Origin: Neoceratodus forsteri
Taxonomy: Eukaryota; Chordata; Ceratodontiformes; Ceratodontidae
Assembly (NCBI GenBank): GCA_016271365.2
Contig: CM057451.1
Span: 493,013,501 to 493,077,500 of the forward strand
DNA: 64,000 bases
Direction: 5' to 3'
Below the pieces are notes generated by a model. That model was not told where the DNA came from. It did not search any database and saw only the letters and a program-made list of their open reading frames with translations. The position numbers and the translations under genes were made by a program. How positions within the stretch are numbered: the first letter of the stretch is position 1; every line of letters begins with the position of its first letter. Positions 40,561-52,420 of this stretch are shown piece after piece.

Positions 40561-41816
40561 GGGGCCAGATATTGAAAGGTTTGCCCCTGGTGCAAACTGA
40601 TTGTGCTGGAATTGCACTGGAATAGTGCTGGTGTGTGATATTCAAAAGATCAAATAGCACTGGCACAAGCTGTTAGCACTGGTGCGGCAAGATAATGTAT
40701 GCATGGGGCAAAAAGTGAGGAGCAGGACCATGCATATGTGCACAGCACTATATTTAAAGCTATAGCGCAGTTGCACATCATGTAGCAAGGTGTTACCTAC
40801 TGCCTATGAAAAGGTAGTCTTAATTCCAGACAAACCCAAGATGAGGGGTGTAGACAGAGCAGCAACAGGGAACAAGGCTGCATGCATCCAATGAGGAGGT
40901 AGTGTGGGTGGATGGTTAGCCTCGGCCACTCCATATGCACAGGCACGCAAACTGTGGAATGCAATGCTCCAACAGTACTGTGAAGTACACACTCGTGTAA
41001 ATGATACAACTGAGCTAGAACACCACTTGCAGCAACAAACTATTTGTAATGTATTGTTATGTAATGTAATATGTACCTAATGTGATATTTGTGTATTGTG
41101 TGCTGTTGTGCATTGTATGTCTGTATTGTACACCATTGTATCTCAGCCACACAGTTAGTGTCTCCAGGTCATTCCTGACACTGGGCCTTGCCCCAGCGTG
41201 CTTACCCAGTGAACAAGGTGATGCAGAACAATGTACAGAAAACATACATGGCTGAGACATGCTGCTCACAGACAGCACTGTCCATGTCACCATCATCTGG
41301 CACTGATCCTAACTCTGTCAGGCATTAGTGGGTGCCCCAGCACCGAGTGGAGACCATGGCAGTGCGTCCATGCAGCGCACACCTCCAGTTCCTCCATTGG
41401 TGTACACCAACACAATCCAGCAGACACATGCTGCACCAGGGAATGGGAGTGTTGAGAGGAAGGTGTACAGGTGGCCAGACTGCACCACATAGTAGGTACT
41501 GTGACACGGCTGGGGCCATCCACATAGTGCACATGTTCCACTGACAGTAATGCTCCTGACAGCAGTTTGCCAGTATGATGGTATGTGTCTCCCCCAGGGC
41601 ACATACCCTACACCTATTCAGGATCCCAGCACACATGGACAGCAATGTGTATGGTAGTGTGGGGATTCCATGCCACTGGTGCAGCACATAAGGGTCACAG
41701 GATAGTATGACTGTGGTGTCCATTGTCAGACCACACCTTCCAGCTGTGCATGTCACTGTGTAGATAGCACCAGTCACTATTGCCTGTCACACCATAGGCA
41801 TTAATGTGTACCTTGC

Positions 41817-42319
41817 GCCGGCCCATCAGCTGGCGATGGGATTTCGGCTGCGACGCGGCGACCGGGTTGACAAGGACCCGGATCGTCCGGAGGCCCGGCC
41901 GGGGTAGGATTGAGCGTCTGATGGGCAGCTCTCCTACTCGGGGAGAGGTGTGGGCAGTCTTTAGGCTGGGGACCCCTGGTGGAGACCAGGAGTTCCGTAG
42001 CTGACACTCAGCATGGAAGGAGGCGAGGCAGGCTGGCATCATTGCCGACCCGCCTCCCCTGGGAGAAAGCCAGAAAAGGAGGAGGAGCTGCCGCCCGTCA
42101 TGGATAGGCTCGCGTGCTTCAATGTGCTTCCAGGCCAGGCCCCGACCTAGCTCCAGTGCCCGCGGCATATATGAGGGGTGTCATGGACCCCACCATGGGG
42201 GGTAAGCCACGGGGTATCGGGGGCGGTGGCCGATCTGGAAAGCAGAAGCCGGCGGCCCGTGACCGGGTGGAAGGATAGGGCAGCTGGTGGCTCCGGAGGA
42301 GTAAAAAGTTAAAAAATAT
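41817..42319 (+). mobile_element. GC-rich retrotransposed insertion, unknown source
   Basis: 503 bp flanked by a perfect 14-bp TSD AATGTGTACCTTGC (41803-41816 and 42320-42333). It starts GCCGGCCCATCAGCTGGCG and ends in an A-rich tail (GTAAAAAGTTAAAAAATAT). TSD length and A-rich tail show LINE-mediated retrotransposition. I recognise neither a tRNA, 5S nor 7SL head, nor a known gene. It may be the 5' end of an unlisted LINE, a SINE or a processed transcript. Confidence 0.75.
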
Positions 42320-44100
42320 AATGTGTACCTTGCAGTATTGCCTACTATGGTACTGTACTGTCTGATAAACACTGTGGCAGGAACATCAATTTGCCTCTGG
42401 CATGCAGTACGACCACCCGCTCCTGTAGTGCTACTCCCCTGCGCCACATTAGTCTTTGCATCTGTGTCCATACCAAGACTGCAGCTAGTGTTCTGTGAGT
42501 GTCGGTACACAAGGAATGTAACTACCGACCTCTAATCCCAGTCAGGCCTACATGTGAAACTGTGAGCACAGACAGGACAGTGGCTACCACCTGTAATTCC
42601 AGTAGGACCTACAGGTGGAGCTGTGTGCACCATGATATAACACCAGGCAATCCACATGTCGGCAGGCTGTAATGGGATGCTAATATGGTTGTTTGCCCTC
42701 AGATTGCCTAAGTAGGCTCATTTGCATAGCAGTTTTGAATATATTAGCACTGGGTAAACTGGATTGCACCAGGAAAACATGTCAGTGCCATACAAACGTG
42801 TTAGCACTGTGCAATACTGTTCCATTACATGGTTCTGTGGTATTTGGCCTGCACTGTTGTTTGCTGTTGTTGTGCTCAACTGCTTTGCTAGCACACACAT
42901 TTCTCATGTTGCTCAGCCTACATTCACTCCACCTCTACATGCACTGGGCTGCTGTTGCAGTTTGCACTGCTATTGGTTGCTATATTCAGTGCTGTCTAAT
43001 TTTCCGGGATATTGTTGCATTGCACTCTCAGCCCTGTTTGCACACCTTCATTTGCATGCTATATTCAACTCATTTAGCCCCTGTGCTAATCCTTTGAATA
43101 TGGCTTGTAAATGGTTTGGGGCCACACAACATAGCCTTTGATGGCAGATAAGGACCGCATGGCCCACCTAGTCTGCCCATTTCCCAACCAATTGGATAAG
43201 CTGCAGATCCTAGGTAACCAACAGCCTACTTCTTCCTACTCCCCACCAGAATTGCCTTATGTCTCTCTCATGCTTTCTGGAGTTCCCCCATTGTTTTTGA
43301 CACCACAACCTCCTCAGGAAGGCTGTTCCATGTGTCAGCCACCCTCTCTGTGAAGAAATACTTTCTCACATTTCCCCTAAACTGTGCCCCCTCTATCTTC
43401 AAATTGTGTCCCCTTGTTCTTGCACATCTCTTTTTCTGAAAGATGCTGCCCTCTTGAACTTTGTTGATTCCCTTGAGGAACTTGAAAGTTTCTATCATGT
43501 CCTCCCTCTCCCTCCTTTCCTCAAGGATATACATATTAAGCTCCTTTAGTCTCTTTTCGTATGGCTTTTGTTGCAGACCCTGCACCATTTTAGTTGCCCT
43601 CCTGTGGACTGCCTCCATCCTGTCTTTGTCCTTGTGGAGATGGGGTCTCTAGAACTGCATGCAGTACTCCAGATGGAGTCTCACCAACTGTCTGTACAGA
43701 GGGATAACAACTTCCTGTTTTCTACTGGTGATGCCTCTCTCTATACATCCCAGTATGCCCCCCCCCCCGGCCATCCTTACTGCCTTCTCACATTGCTTGC
43801 TTCCCTTTAGGTCATCTGATATGACTACCACCAGGTGCCTTTCCATTTTTGTTGTTGTTAGCACCCCCTCCCCCATTGTGTACTCCCAGGTGTATTACTT
43901 TGTACTTCTTTGCAATGAACATAAGCTGCCATACTTTTGACCATTCCTCCAACCTTGCCAAGTCCCTTTTCATCCTTTCCACACACCCCCTTGTGTATCA
44001 ACCCTGTTGCAGATCTTTGTGTCAACTGCAAAGAGGCAAACTTTTCCTTCCAGTCCCTCTGCAATGTCACTTATAAAGACATTAAAAAGGACTGGACCCA

Positions 44101-45120
44101 CTACTGAATCTGCGATACCCTGTTAGTAATCCCCCTTTCTTCAGAGTGGACTCTGTTTACTAGTACCCTCTGTGTCCTGTTGTCCAACCATTTTTTTACC
44201 CAGGCTACCACCCTGGGACCCACTCCCAGGCTGGCTAACATGTTTATTAATCTTTTGTGTGGGACTGTGTCAATTGCCTTGCTAAAGTCTAGGGAAGCCA
44301 TGTCCATGGCCCCTCCCTGATCTACTACTTTGGTCACCCAGTCAAAGAAATCTGTTAGATTTGTCTGACATGACCTTCCCACTGTGAATTCATGCTGCCT
44401 TGGGTCCTGTGACCCACTGGCCTCTAGGTACTCAACAATTCTTTCTTTCAGATGTGATTCCATTATTTTCCCTACCACTGAGGTAAAGCTAACAGGGCTA
44501 TAGCTTTCTGCCTCTGCTTTGCTCCCACTTTTGTGAAGGGGAATCACATCTGCCCTCCTCCAGTCCTTAGGTACCACACCATCCTCCCATGATTTGTTAA
44601 AAAGGGTAGTCGGATGTTTCACTAGTTCTCCCCTTAGTTCTTTTAGAATTCTGGGGTGAATCTTGTCAGGCCCCATTGCTTTGTCCACATTCAGTTTTAG
44701 AAGTTTTTTCAGAACCCTTTCTTTTGTGAATGGACTGGTATCGACCCCCCTATCCAGAGTGCTTCTATTGACCGGATTAGGTACCTCCCCCTCCTCCTCT
44801 TCTTTTGTGAATACTGAGCAGAAGTATTCATTCAGTATCCCTGCTCTTTCACTGTTCCTCTCTGCCCACCCACCCTCCCTCCCTTTATTAAGCCTCACTA
44901 TTCCTCCCTTGGTCTTTCTTCGCTCCCTAGTGTACCTATAAAAGGTTGTATCCCCCTTCTTAACCGAGTTGGCTATCTTTTCCTTAGTTTGAGTCTTTGC
45001 TATTCTGACTGTCTTCCCTGCTTCCTTCTGCTTTAACTGGTACAGTTCTCTGTCCTGCTTCTTCTGTGTTTCCTTATACTTCCTGAATGTTATCTTTTTC
45101 TCCCTAACCTTTCCTGCCAC
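44101..45120 (-). pseudogene. CR1 linker and reverse transcriptase N-half
   Basis: One 339-codon open frame, the longest intact stretch in the window. It reads VREKKITFRKYKETQKKQDR, KGDTTFYRYTRERRKTKGG, SERAGILNEYFCSVFTKEEE, LNVDKAMGPDKIHPRILKEL, GVVPKDWRRADVIPLHKSGS, VGRSCQTNLTDFFDWVTK and motif A as SLDFSKAIDTVPHKRL. It then runs into a frameshift at GITNRVSQIQ (family VPQGS). Motif C follows in another frame near 44040 as LADD-like (FASLQLTQRS region, disrupted). Thumb and 3' coding lie at 43618-43268. Confidence 0.88.
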
Positions 45121-45474
45121 CTCTTTTGAGAACCATCATGTTTTTTTCCTTTGTTTTGATTTATTTGCTTCACACAAAGGCTTATTGCCTCTGTGATGGC
45201 AGTTTTGATGTTTCCCCATTGTTCCTCACCTTTCCTTGCCTGTTTGCTAGTGCTTTTTTGAGGCACTCTCCCATTTTGACAAAGTCAGCCCTCCTGAAGT
45301 CCTATACCCTCTCTTTTGTATGGCTTGACTCTGCAGCTGTGTTTATCGTAAACCACACAGTTTGGTGGTCACTTGTTCCCAGATGGCTACCCACTTCTAG
45401 ATCTGAGATCCTGTCTCCATCCCTCTTTGAGAGTACCAGGTCTAAGATTGCTCTCTCCCGAGTGGGTTCCAATA

Positions 45475-45900
45475 CTAGCTGTCTGAGGCATGCCCCCGGA
45501 GGGCATCGGGAATGACTCTGCTTTTGGATGTAGCTGCAGCAACTGTGCTCCAGTTAACATCTGGCATATTCAGGTCGACCATGAACAATATCTCCCCTTT
45601 TTCTTCCATCCTAAGGATACCTTCCATCATTTCCTTGTCCATTTCCTCCCCCTGAGACAGGGATCTGTATACAACCACCATGAGGATTGAAGTGCCATTT
45701 CTGATCTCCAGGGTGACCCACAGTGCCTCCTCTCCTCTCTGTTTACCCTTTAGTTCAATTGCTTTGATCCTATCCCTCATGTAGAGAGCTACTCCTCCTC
45801 TTCTATCCTCCCTGTCCCTCCTGTAGATTGTGTATCCTGGTATGTTGACATCCCAGTCATGGTTCTCGGTGTACTATGTTTCTGTGACTGCCACAATATC
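45475..45900 (-). pseudogene. CR1 endonuclease fragment
   Basis: The complement reads LWVTLEIRNGTSILMVVVYR and FMVDLNMPDVNWSTVAA (family GDFN). SDH-type sequence continues in another frame near 45350 (SDHQTVWFTI region). The N-terminus is missing. Confidence 0.8.
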
Positions 45901-45999
45901 CAGGTGTCCCTCTTCCCTCGAGGCCACCAGTTCAGAGAGCCTGTTACCTAGACTAGTGCTAATTTTGCCCCGGGGGAAAGTTTTGAATATATGGCCCCT

Positions 46000-46240
46000 A
46001 ATGTTTTAGAAAGAGTCCCAAACAAACATAAATTACTAATCCCCCGGTGCTCTACCTAATTTCTTTTGTTTTGTGGCATGTGAATGTATAATATCATCAC
46101 CACTTAATGCTATGTTTTCTTCTTTTTTGTGCCACATTTCTTGACAACAAATTATATCAGCATATTTAATAAATTCAATCTAGTCCTCATCGAAAAGTTT
46201 ACTAGTCAGACCAGCAATGTTCCAGGAAACCATAAGATTA
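46000..46240 (-). pseudogene. LINE endonuclease, N-terminal piece
   Basis: The complement reads ILMVSWNIAGLTSKLFDED and ADIICCQEMWH (about 46235-46115), the start of an AP-type endonuclease with the catalytic Asn and Glu. It joins to 40215-40560 after removing the Harbinger-like element. Confidence 0.82.
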
Positions 46241-46262
46241 CCTTGTTGTAGCCCACTGTTAC

Positions 46263-47690
46263 TTAAAGAGTAGGATGAATCCAGATTTGGAAACCATTTG
46301 TGGGAGTCAATAAACCTTCTGACCACGAGAGGGGGCCAGAATGTCCCCTGCACACTTTAAAGCAAACACTGGGTGCAAGAGCCATATAATGTTTCTTAAA
46401 AGCATTAGGTTCCTCTTTATATAGCTCTGGAGTACTTCTATAGAAAATCTCGTTGGCTCTAACAAAAGATAATCCCAGAGTATCCAAAGCATCAATTTTC
46501 TCTAATAATTGCATGTCTAAGTCATTGTTTCTAACCACAGTATTAACTTGTGATAAATTCACTAGTCTTATTGTCCTCAAAACATTACAGTGATCCATGT
46601 TCACATGAAGAATATTAGAAAAAAGATTATGTTAGGTCCCCTTAAGTTTCCTATTGTTTCCTTTAAACAATGGTGCCATACCAAATATGATTAGGGTAAT
46701 TGGATCGCCCCTTCTTTTGTTAATGGGCTTTAATAGTGAAATATTCTAGACTTAAGAAATTCACAAACAGTCCCGTATTCCCCAATAGGGCCTCATTATA
46801 CCAAACATAATTAGCTACCTTTGGATGTTCAAAATAAACATCAGTGGTATTAAAATGGCCCTCTTTCTTTTCTTTTATATCTAATATATCACCTACAGAA
46901 ACATCCAAATCAAATAAATAGTTATCAAGTAGATGTTTCTTTAAATCAGTAGTCAATGAAGAGGGACATTATTTATTTAATGAGTACTGCACTAGTGGGT
47001 GATTGTAAACATTTAGAGGGTCAAAACCAGTTACCAAAACTTGTCCATCATAACCATTAACCTGTGGTCATTTTTTTGATCTTCCTTAATTATTCCCTTT
47101 TCCTCTAGGGATAAACTCAGACACTGATTTTTAAAGGCTAGCAACTTTCTTTCAAGTGAACTCAAGTGTTGTCCAAGGTCCCCATCTAAGGGGTCAAAAT
47201 CATGTTTTGTAGGAGAAGCAAATATCGCAATTTACTGTCTCATCTGGCCCTACCTGTCCTGTATGTTCTTGCTTTCATTCCTAATACATTGTTCTGCTTT
47301 ATATCAGATTCCAAAATAGGTTCAGATGTTTCACATCTGCCTAATAAATAGCTAAGCTCCTGTGTAGTTTTATGATTAAAATCCTCCTGTTTAGAAATTT
47401 GAATTACAATCATGCTTTCAGGATGTCCATTTCCAGATCAAGCCTCTTGGTTTTCATTAGTAAAATCTAGAACTGGTGAACTTTCTAGGATAAAATCATC
47501 AGGCATGTACATTTCTAATAAGAGATTAGTATTGTTAGACAAAGGTTTTGGGTAGATGTTTTTATCTACTTCCACTACATTGACATCTTTCATATGGTCT
47601 GTAATCTTGGTCTGCTTGGACATTGCTAGTTGTTTTTTCCTGTCTTTCTCTAATATGGATTCCCTAAAAGGGGTGAACATTGTTCCATAT
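46263..47690 (-). pseudogene. LINE ORF1 relic
   Basis: Three minus-strand open stretches upstream of ORF2. 47680-47438 begins MFTPFRESILEKDRKK, polar and Lys-rich. 46956-46720 contains LKKHLLDNYLFDLDVSVGDI. 46604-46263 contains LLEKIDALDTLGLSFVRANE. Position and composition fit ORF1. No RRM, zinc finger or esterase motif is visible, so the type is unknown. Confidence 0.5.
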
Positions 47691-49311
47691 TTTTCCTTTA
47701 AAGTCTAGTACTAAGCATAATGCAAAGTGTCAAAACAAGTGCTTCAAATGAAGAATAAAGCCACAAAATACAAAAAGTAGAAATAAATGTGGTCACTAGT
47801 TACTAAAAGCAGCACATAATTAAATGTGTTGCTTAACCTTCTCAGTTAAATCCTGGAACAAGTAATAAGCTTTGGTTGAATATATTTAAACTTCCCAGAA
47901 GTATCAACAACCAGTATCAGCAAAGTCCTCAAACTGTGTTCATGAAAGCTCCCCCTGAGTCTGTCGTCCTTTTAGGGCAGCAAAGACTTGCAGCGAGAAT
48001 ATATTTTGTAGGGCCCACTGCTTCTATTAATCTTGTCACTGAAATCCCACAATACGTCAGCAGTTTTGCTTGTCACAGGTCCCAAAAGATTTGCTAGTAG
48101 AAGCTCCACTAGTAAAGATATAAAATAAAATCAGACACTGGATATAAAATACACCAGGAAGCAAAGTTATATGCTACCAGTCCTCTTTATGATTCAAATA
48201 AAATGGCTCATATGAAGACCTAGCCCTTTTAAAAACATTTAAGTCATAAATGAACAAATAAGGAAATCAATGTTTTACTTGCAAGATTAGTAATTTGATA
48301 AAATTCCTCCAGTCCAAAGGCTCAGATTAAACGAAAACTCAGCAGGGTCCGCTGGTACTGGCCAAGTTGCAAACCCAGCACGGGTAGCTAATCCTGTTGA
48401 TCTGAGAGACCAATAAGCCATCTTGGCCCCAGCAGAAAATAAACACTTTGCTGTTAAAATATGCAAAAGTGTTGAGTGGCTTACTCTACTTCTCCAATTG
48501 AACAACAGCACAACGTTGAAAAAATCCTACCAAAATCTAAATCAAAAAGTGCTGATAACACACCGTCTCAACATTTGTGTGTTAGCTCAGGGAGCAGAGT
48601 ATCACAATGTAGGTGCAAGCTGAACAATAACACTGTATGATCACATGCATGCACTTAAGCAAATAAGTCACATGGGGGTAATTTGCATGTGGAATGAAAA
48701 TGAAAAAATGTACAGCCAATAAACTTTAAATTAAAAAAAATCCTTTAAAACCTTTATTATACATGGAGGAAAAAGGGGAAAAAGGGAGAAAACAAATTTT
48801 ACCTATCCTTTGGACCCAATAATATAATAAAAGAAACAATGTGTAGCAAACCAAGCAAATCCAAACAAAATAAATAGTATCCTAAAGTATAGGAAAACAA
48901 GTTATATGCCCTTTTTAAAATCCTTTATGAGACTGACATGTGTAAGTCTTATTGAGGTGCTTCAGAATCCACTGTTTATTGCTGGATATAGTCATCTCTC
49001 CTCAGAGCACTTGCCGATTCACTTCTGCCCAGATCCCACTTCACCTCAGGAAAATTCCTGGGAGCCATTAACAGTGGGGCCTTCCTCCTGTGATTGAGCA
49101 AAGATACGCTTGCAGCGGCTAAACCAACAGAAGCTTGCAGAAAGATTAACTGGTGAGGTAAACTTTAGGTAATGGTGGCATACCTATTATTTCTGTAAAA
49201 AACACTGTCTCCCTGCTTCTCTTCCCTACACCTCAAGGCAGAGAGCGTGTAGCGAGACTTCTGTCTCTCTTCTTGGGACCACCGGATGGCAGTTTCACTT
49301 CTTCCAGACCA
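47691..49311 (-). other. LINE 5' UTR (inferred)
   Basis: Sequence between the ORF1 relic and the insertion boundary. No convincing ORF. The first ~80 bp of the element (49311 down to about 49233, starting TGGTCTGGAAGAAGTG on minus) recur at 57425-57346. Confidence 0.5.
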
Positions 49312-49381
49312 CTGATGAGAGATCAAGGAGTACAAGAACGGACCTGTCTCCTCTACCTCTAGAAAAAAACCTTTCAGCATG
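49312..49381 (-). mobile_element. L2 fragment with right TSD
   Basis: TSD CTGATGAGAGA at 49312-49322, followed (reading upstream in L2) by about 60 bp encoding [14 protein letters not shown], which continues in frame into the L2 half at 35517. The similarity fades near 49381, probably the 5' truncation point of this L2. Confidence 0.85.
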
Positions 49382-49852
49382 CCAGCTGCGATTCAGCTAA
49401 TGAGACCGGGCTGTACTGTGTTAGGAGGTGGCTGAACCTCCACAAAAACGCAAAACCACAATACACAGTGCTCTCACAAACAGCAATAAATGCTGGAAAC
49501 CACGGGTATTATGAATAACGCTTTTAAATAAGCAAAATTATTCCAACAAAGAAGTACAAAATAAGGACTTAAACTCAGTACAAACCCCTAGTGCCTCAAA
49601 TCATACGAGTCTTCAGTGGGGGTGAAGTTTTAGAAAGAACGCTTGCTTTTAAGTGTATGCATCTCAAACACATAATTGATTAATTAAATACACATGTCCT
49701 TTGAGCCATGTCACAAGTAGTACATCTTAAAGTGCCAAGTCAAACTGCTTCATAGATGTCATGGCAGATTAAGCAAAACATTTTTTATAAATTTTGAAAT
49801 TTTTAGAAAAAGAATATGTGTATGTAAAAAAGAATATGTAAATATATATAAC
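49382..49852. other. Unassigned AT-rich region
   Basis: No coding sequence or known family. Ends in AT-rich sequence (ATATATATAA) at the left end of repeat N. Confidence 0.45.
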
Positions 49853-50339
49853 AAGCATTTGTCAATGCCGAATGTTTGCCTGCTGGCATTGGCATTGGTA
49901 GTGTAGAAGTTACAGAGCTGCATAATAGGAATGGCAGTGAAGTATTGAACTGAAGCCAACCCCACCACCACCCTGCAGAGACTGACAGGCATTGGGGTGT
50001 GCCTTTGGGTCGTCAGGCATAACAGCCACGCCATTTCACCATACCCTACCCTGCAGACACTGACAAGTGTCAAAGTGTGCCTTAGGGTCTTTGCCTTTAT
50101 GCGCACCCCATTCCATCACGAAATACGGTGAGATGGGTGCGGTATAGGAGAATGGGGTGAACTTTGGGGCCAAAGAATCTGAGGCACACCTTGATGCCTC
50201 TAACTGGCTGCAGGGTGTGGGTGGGGTGGAATGGTATGAGCATGACAGGCAAGAATCCCAAGTCACACCCCTGATGCCTGTCATTCTGTACAGGGTGGGG
50301 CATTATGGTCGGAAACCCTAACGCCTCAGGCATTCATTG

Positions 50340-51640
50340 GTATTTTCACTCCAAATTTTCAGCATGGTTTTTTTGTGACCCCCACCTCATGAATAGTGGC
50401 AATATCAGTTTGTTAGCCAAAAACTGCTTTTGCACAGCGACTATGGCATTTGGCACCACAGGTGCAAAAACACATTCCGAACAGGATGTGAAAAATGACA
50501 GCGGTACTGTTCATGGGGAGGTGTAAAAAATGGCAATGTTGAAAATCTGCTGTGAAAATCTTAAAAAAATTGATGAAGTCATGAGCGTGCGTAGAAACTG
50601 TGCAACGCACACCCGTAAAGTAACTAGTTTGGGGATTTTTTTACAGCAGATTATTAACACAGGCATTTTGGGACCTCCGATCATGAACAGTGTCAGTGTA
50701 ATTTTCTTTATCTGTCCCGAACAATGATTTCCCACAGCGACCACACATTTCTGTGCTGAAAGTGTGAAAACACATTTTGGCCATGTTGTGGAAAATGTCA
50801 GTTGTGCTGTTCATAAGGAGGTGTGGAAAAATGCCACTGGTGAAAATCTGGACTGAAAATATTACAAATTCATGAACTTACGAGAGTGCGTGGAAACTGC
50901 GCAATGCTCTCTCGTAACACAGTCATTTTATGGAGTTTTGTCACCAAATTTTCAACATAGCCAGTTTAAGACCTCTGCTCATGACCAGTGTCACTCTGAT
51001 TTTCTTAATCTGTCCCAAACATTGTTTTCGCACACCGAATGTACCATTGTGCACTACATGTGCGGAAACAAATTTGGGTCGAGATGTGAAAAATGGTAGC
51101 TGTACTGCTCATAAGGAAGTGTGGTAAAATGGCACTGTTGAAAATCTGGTGTGCAAATGTTACAAATTAGCAAACTTGCCAGAGTGCGTAGGAACTGAGC
51201 AATGTGCACTCCTAAAACAGTCATTTTTGGGAATTTTTTCACCAAATTTTCAACATAGCCATTTTAACACCTCTGCTCATCACCAGTGTCACTGTAATTT
51301 TCTTAATGTGTCCCATACATTGATTTCTCACACCGACTGCGTCATTGTGCGCTACATGGGCAGAAACACGTTGTGGGCAAGATGTGAAAAATGACAACTG
51401 TACTGCTCATAAGGAGGTGTGGTAAAATGCCAATGTTGAAAATCTGGAATGAAAATATTGAAAGTTTGCAAACTTACGGGCGTGCGTAGGAACTCTGCAA
51501 TGCATGCTCATAAAACAGTCATTATTAGGAATTTTTAAACCAAATTTTCAAAATAGGCTTTTTGAGAGCCCACCTTATGAACACTGGCAGTGTTGTTTCC
51601 TTAATCATTCCGGAAAGGTAATTTTGTGCAGTGGCTGCAA
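50340..51640 (+). repeat. ~298-bp tandem units, block 1
   Basis: Equivalent anchors at 50644, 50942, 51240 and 51538: spacing 298 each. Units carry AAAATGACAGCTGTACTG, TTCATAAGGAGGTGTGG and CGTGCGTAGGAACTG words. Open frames inside are repeat shadows. Confidence 0.9.
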
Positions 51641-51894
51641 AATCACCCTTTGGGCCTGAGTAACGCCATGGACAGTGACAGCATTCATGGGAAGGGGTCC
51701 CAAAAACTCCATGTTGAAAATTTGGTGAAAAAATTCCAAAAAATGCCTGAGATATGCAGCAAAGTTGAAAAAACCCTATCTATTACATTATACAGCTTAC
51801 CGGCATTTCCTCAGTTCGCGGTTGGCTTTGAAGAGTGCAGACGTGTTCCCGTTCCACCGAAGATCATCACGTCGGGCTCCAGAGGTAAGTATGG

Positions 51895-51980
51895 GGTGAC
51901 GGGGGTGGGGAGGCAAGATGAGCAGTGGGTGGGTGCGGGTGGGGGCAGGAGACTGCGAGGGACTCTTTTTTAATTTACAG
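51895..51980 (+). other. Intron-like GT-AG interval, N copy 1
   Basis: Donor CCAGAG/GTAAGTATG and acceptor TTTTTTAATTTACAG, 86 bp. The same boundaries are seen at 53995-54090 and on the minus strand at 2444-2339. Confidence 0.5.
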
Positions 51981-52029
51981 GTTTTTTTTTATTACTAAAA
52001 TGATGAGGACATTTGCCATGCTGGGGTGG

Positions 52030-52420
52030 GCTCCCAGCGTGGCAGCTGGAAAGGCTGTTTGGGGGGGCTGGAGCCAATGGGGGATTGGGCACCCCCATCG
52101 GCCATATGGACTTGTGCCACACTTGGGTGGGCTCCCAGCGTGGCAGCTGAAAGGCTGTTTGGGTGGGGTTGGAGCTGACGGGGGATTGGGCATGCCTGTT
52201 GGATATACGGGCTTGTGCCACACTGGGGTGGACTCCCAGCATGGCAGCTGAAAGACTGTTTGGATGGGGTTGGAGCTGAAGGGGGATTGGGCATGCCTGT
52301 CGGACATATAGGCTTGTGCCACACTGGGGTGGGCTCCCAGCATGGCAGCTGTAAGGCTGTTTGGGGGGTTGGAGACGATGGGGCATTGGGCACCCCCGTC
52401 AGCTATACAGTATGTGCGTG
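52030..52420 (+). repeat. ~101-bp subrepeats, N copy 1
   Basis: Four units. G-CTCCCAGCGTGGCAGCTG-type anchors start at 52030, 52131, 52231 and 52333. Each has GGGGGATTGGGCA. Unit length drifts between 100 and 102, so no single frame spans the array. Confidence 0.9.

Larger units (their letters stand above)
43130..45955 (-). mobile_element. CR1 LINE, long copy (endonuclease to 3' end)
   Basis: Minus-strand CR1 of 2.8 kb, inserted in the Harbinger-like element. The 3' end is near 43135 (GATGGCAGATAAGGACCGC). It covers RT and most of the endonuclease and is 5' truncated near 45955. Close relative of the copies at 1-1155 and 25575-26885. Confidence 0.9.
40561..45998. mobile_element. Harbinger-like element with nested insertions
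   Basis: Left end GGGGCCAGATATTGAAAGG and right end (reverse complement) GGGGCCATATATTCAAAACT are inverted and share the GATATTCAAA core of the other two Harbingers here. Removing it rejoins two parts of the LINE endonuclease. The element's own sequence (40561-43125) has CA/TG-rich text and CACTGGTGC-type words but no transposase that I can see. It holds a 503-bp retrocopy and a 2.8-kb CR1. A clean TSD is not visible. Confidence 0.65.
35518..49311 (-). mobile_element. Endonuclease-type LINE inserted in L2
   Basis: Minus-strand non-LTR element with a perfect 11-bp TSD. It has a 3' tail of CTTGA repeats after an AATAAA-like end (minus strand, ATCAATAAACTTGACTTGACTT at 35538-35518). It contains 5' UTR, ORF1 and ORF2 (AP endonuclease, RT, C-terminal zinc-finger-like motif). 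Subtracting nested elements leaves about 7 kb, so it is probably full length. The clade is not assigned. The RT (YRPISLLDVS, TIDNCFVYVHFVEKY, GVRQGCTLAP) looks closer to Ingi/Vingi-type elements than to CR1 or L2. Confidence 0.8.

Noticed and set aside
41817..42319. rDNA or structural RNA gene because of high GC content
   Set aside because: No recognisable rRNA, tRNA, 5S or 7SL sequence. The TSD and A-rich tail show a retrotransposed insert of unknown source.
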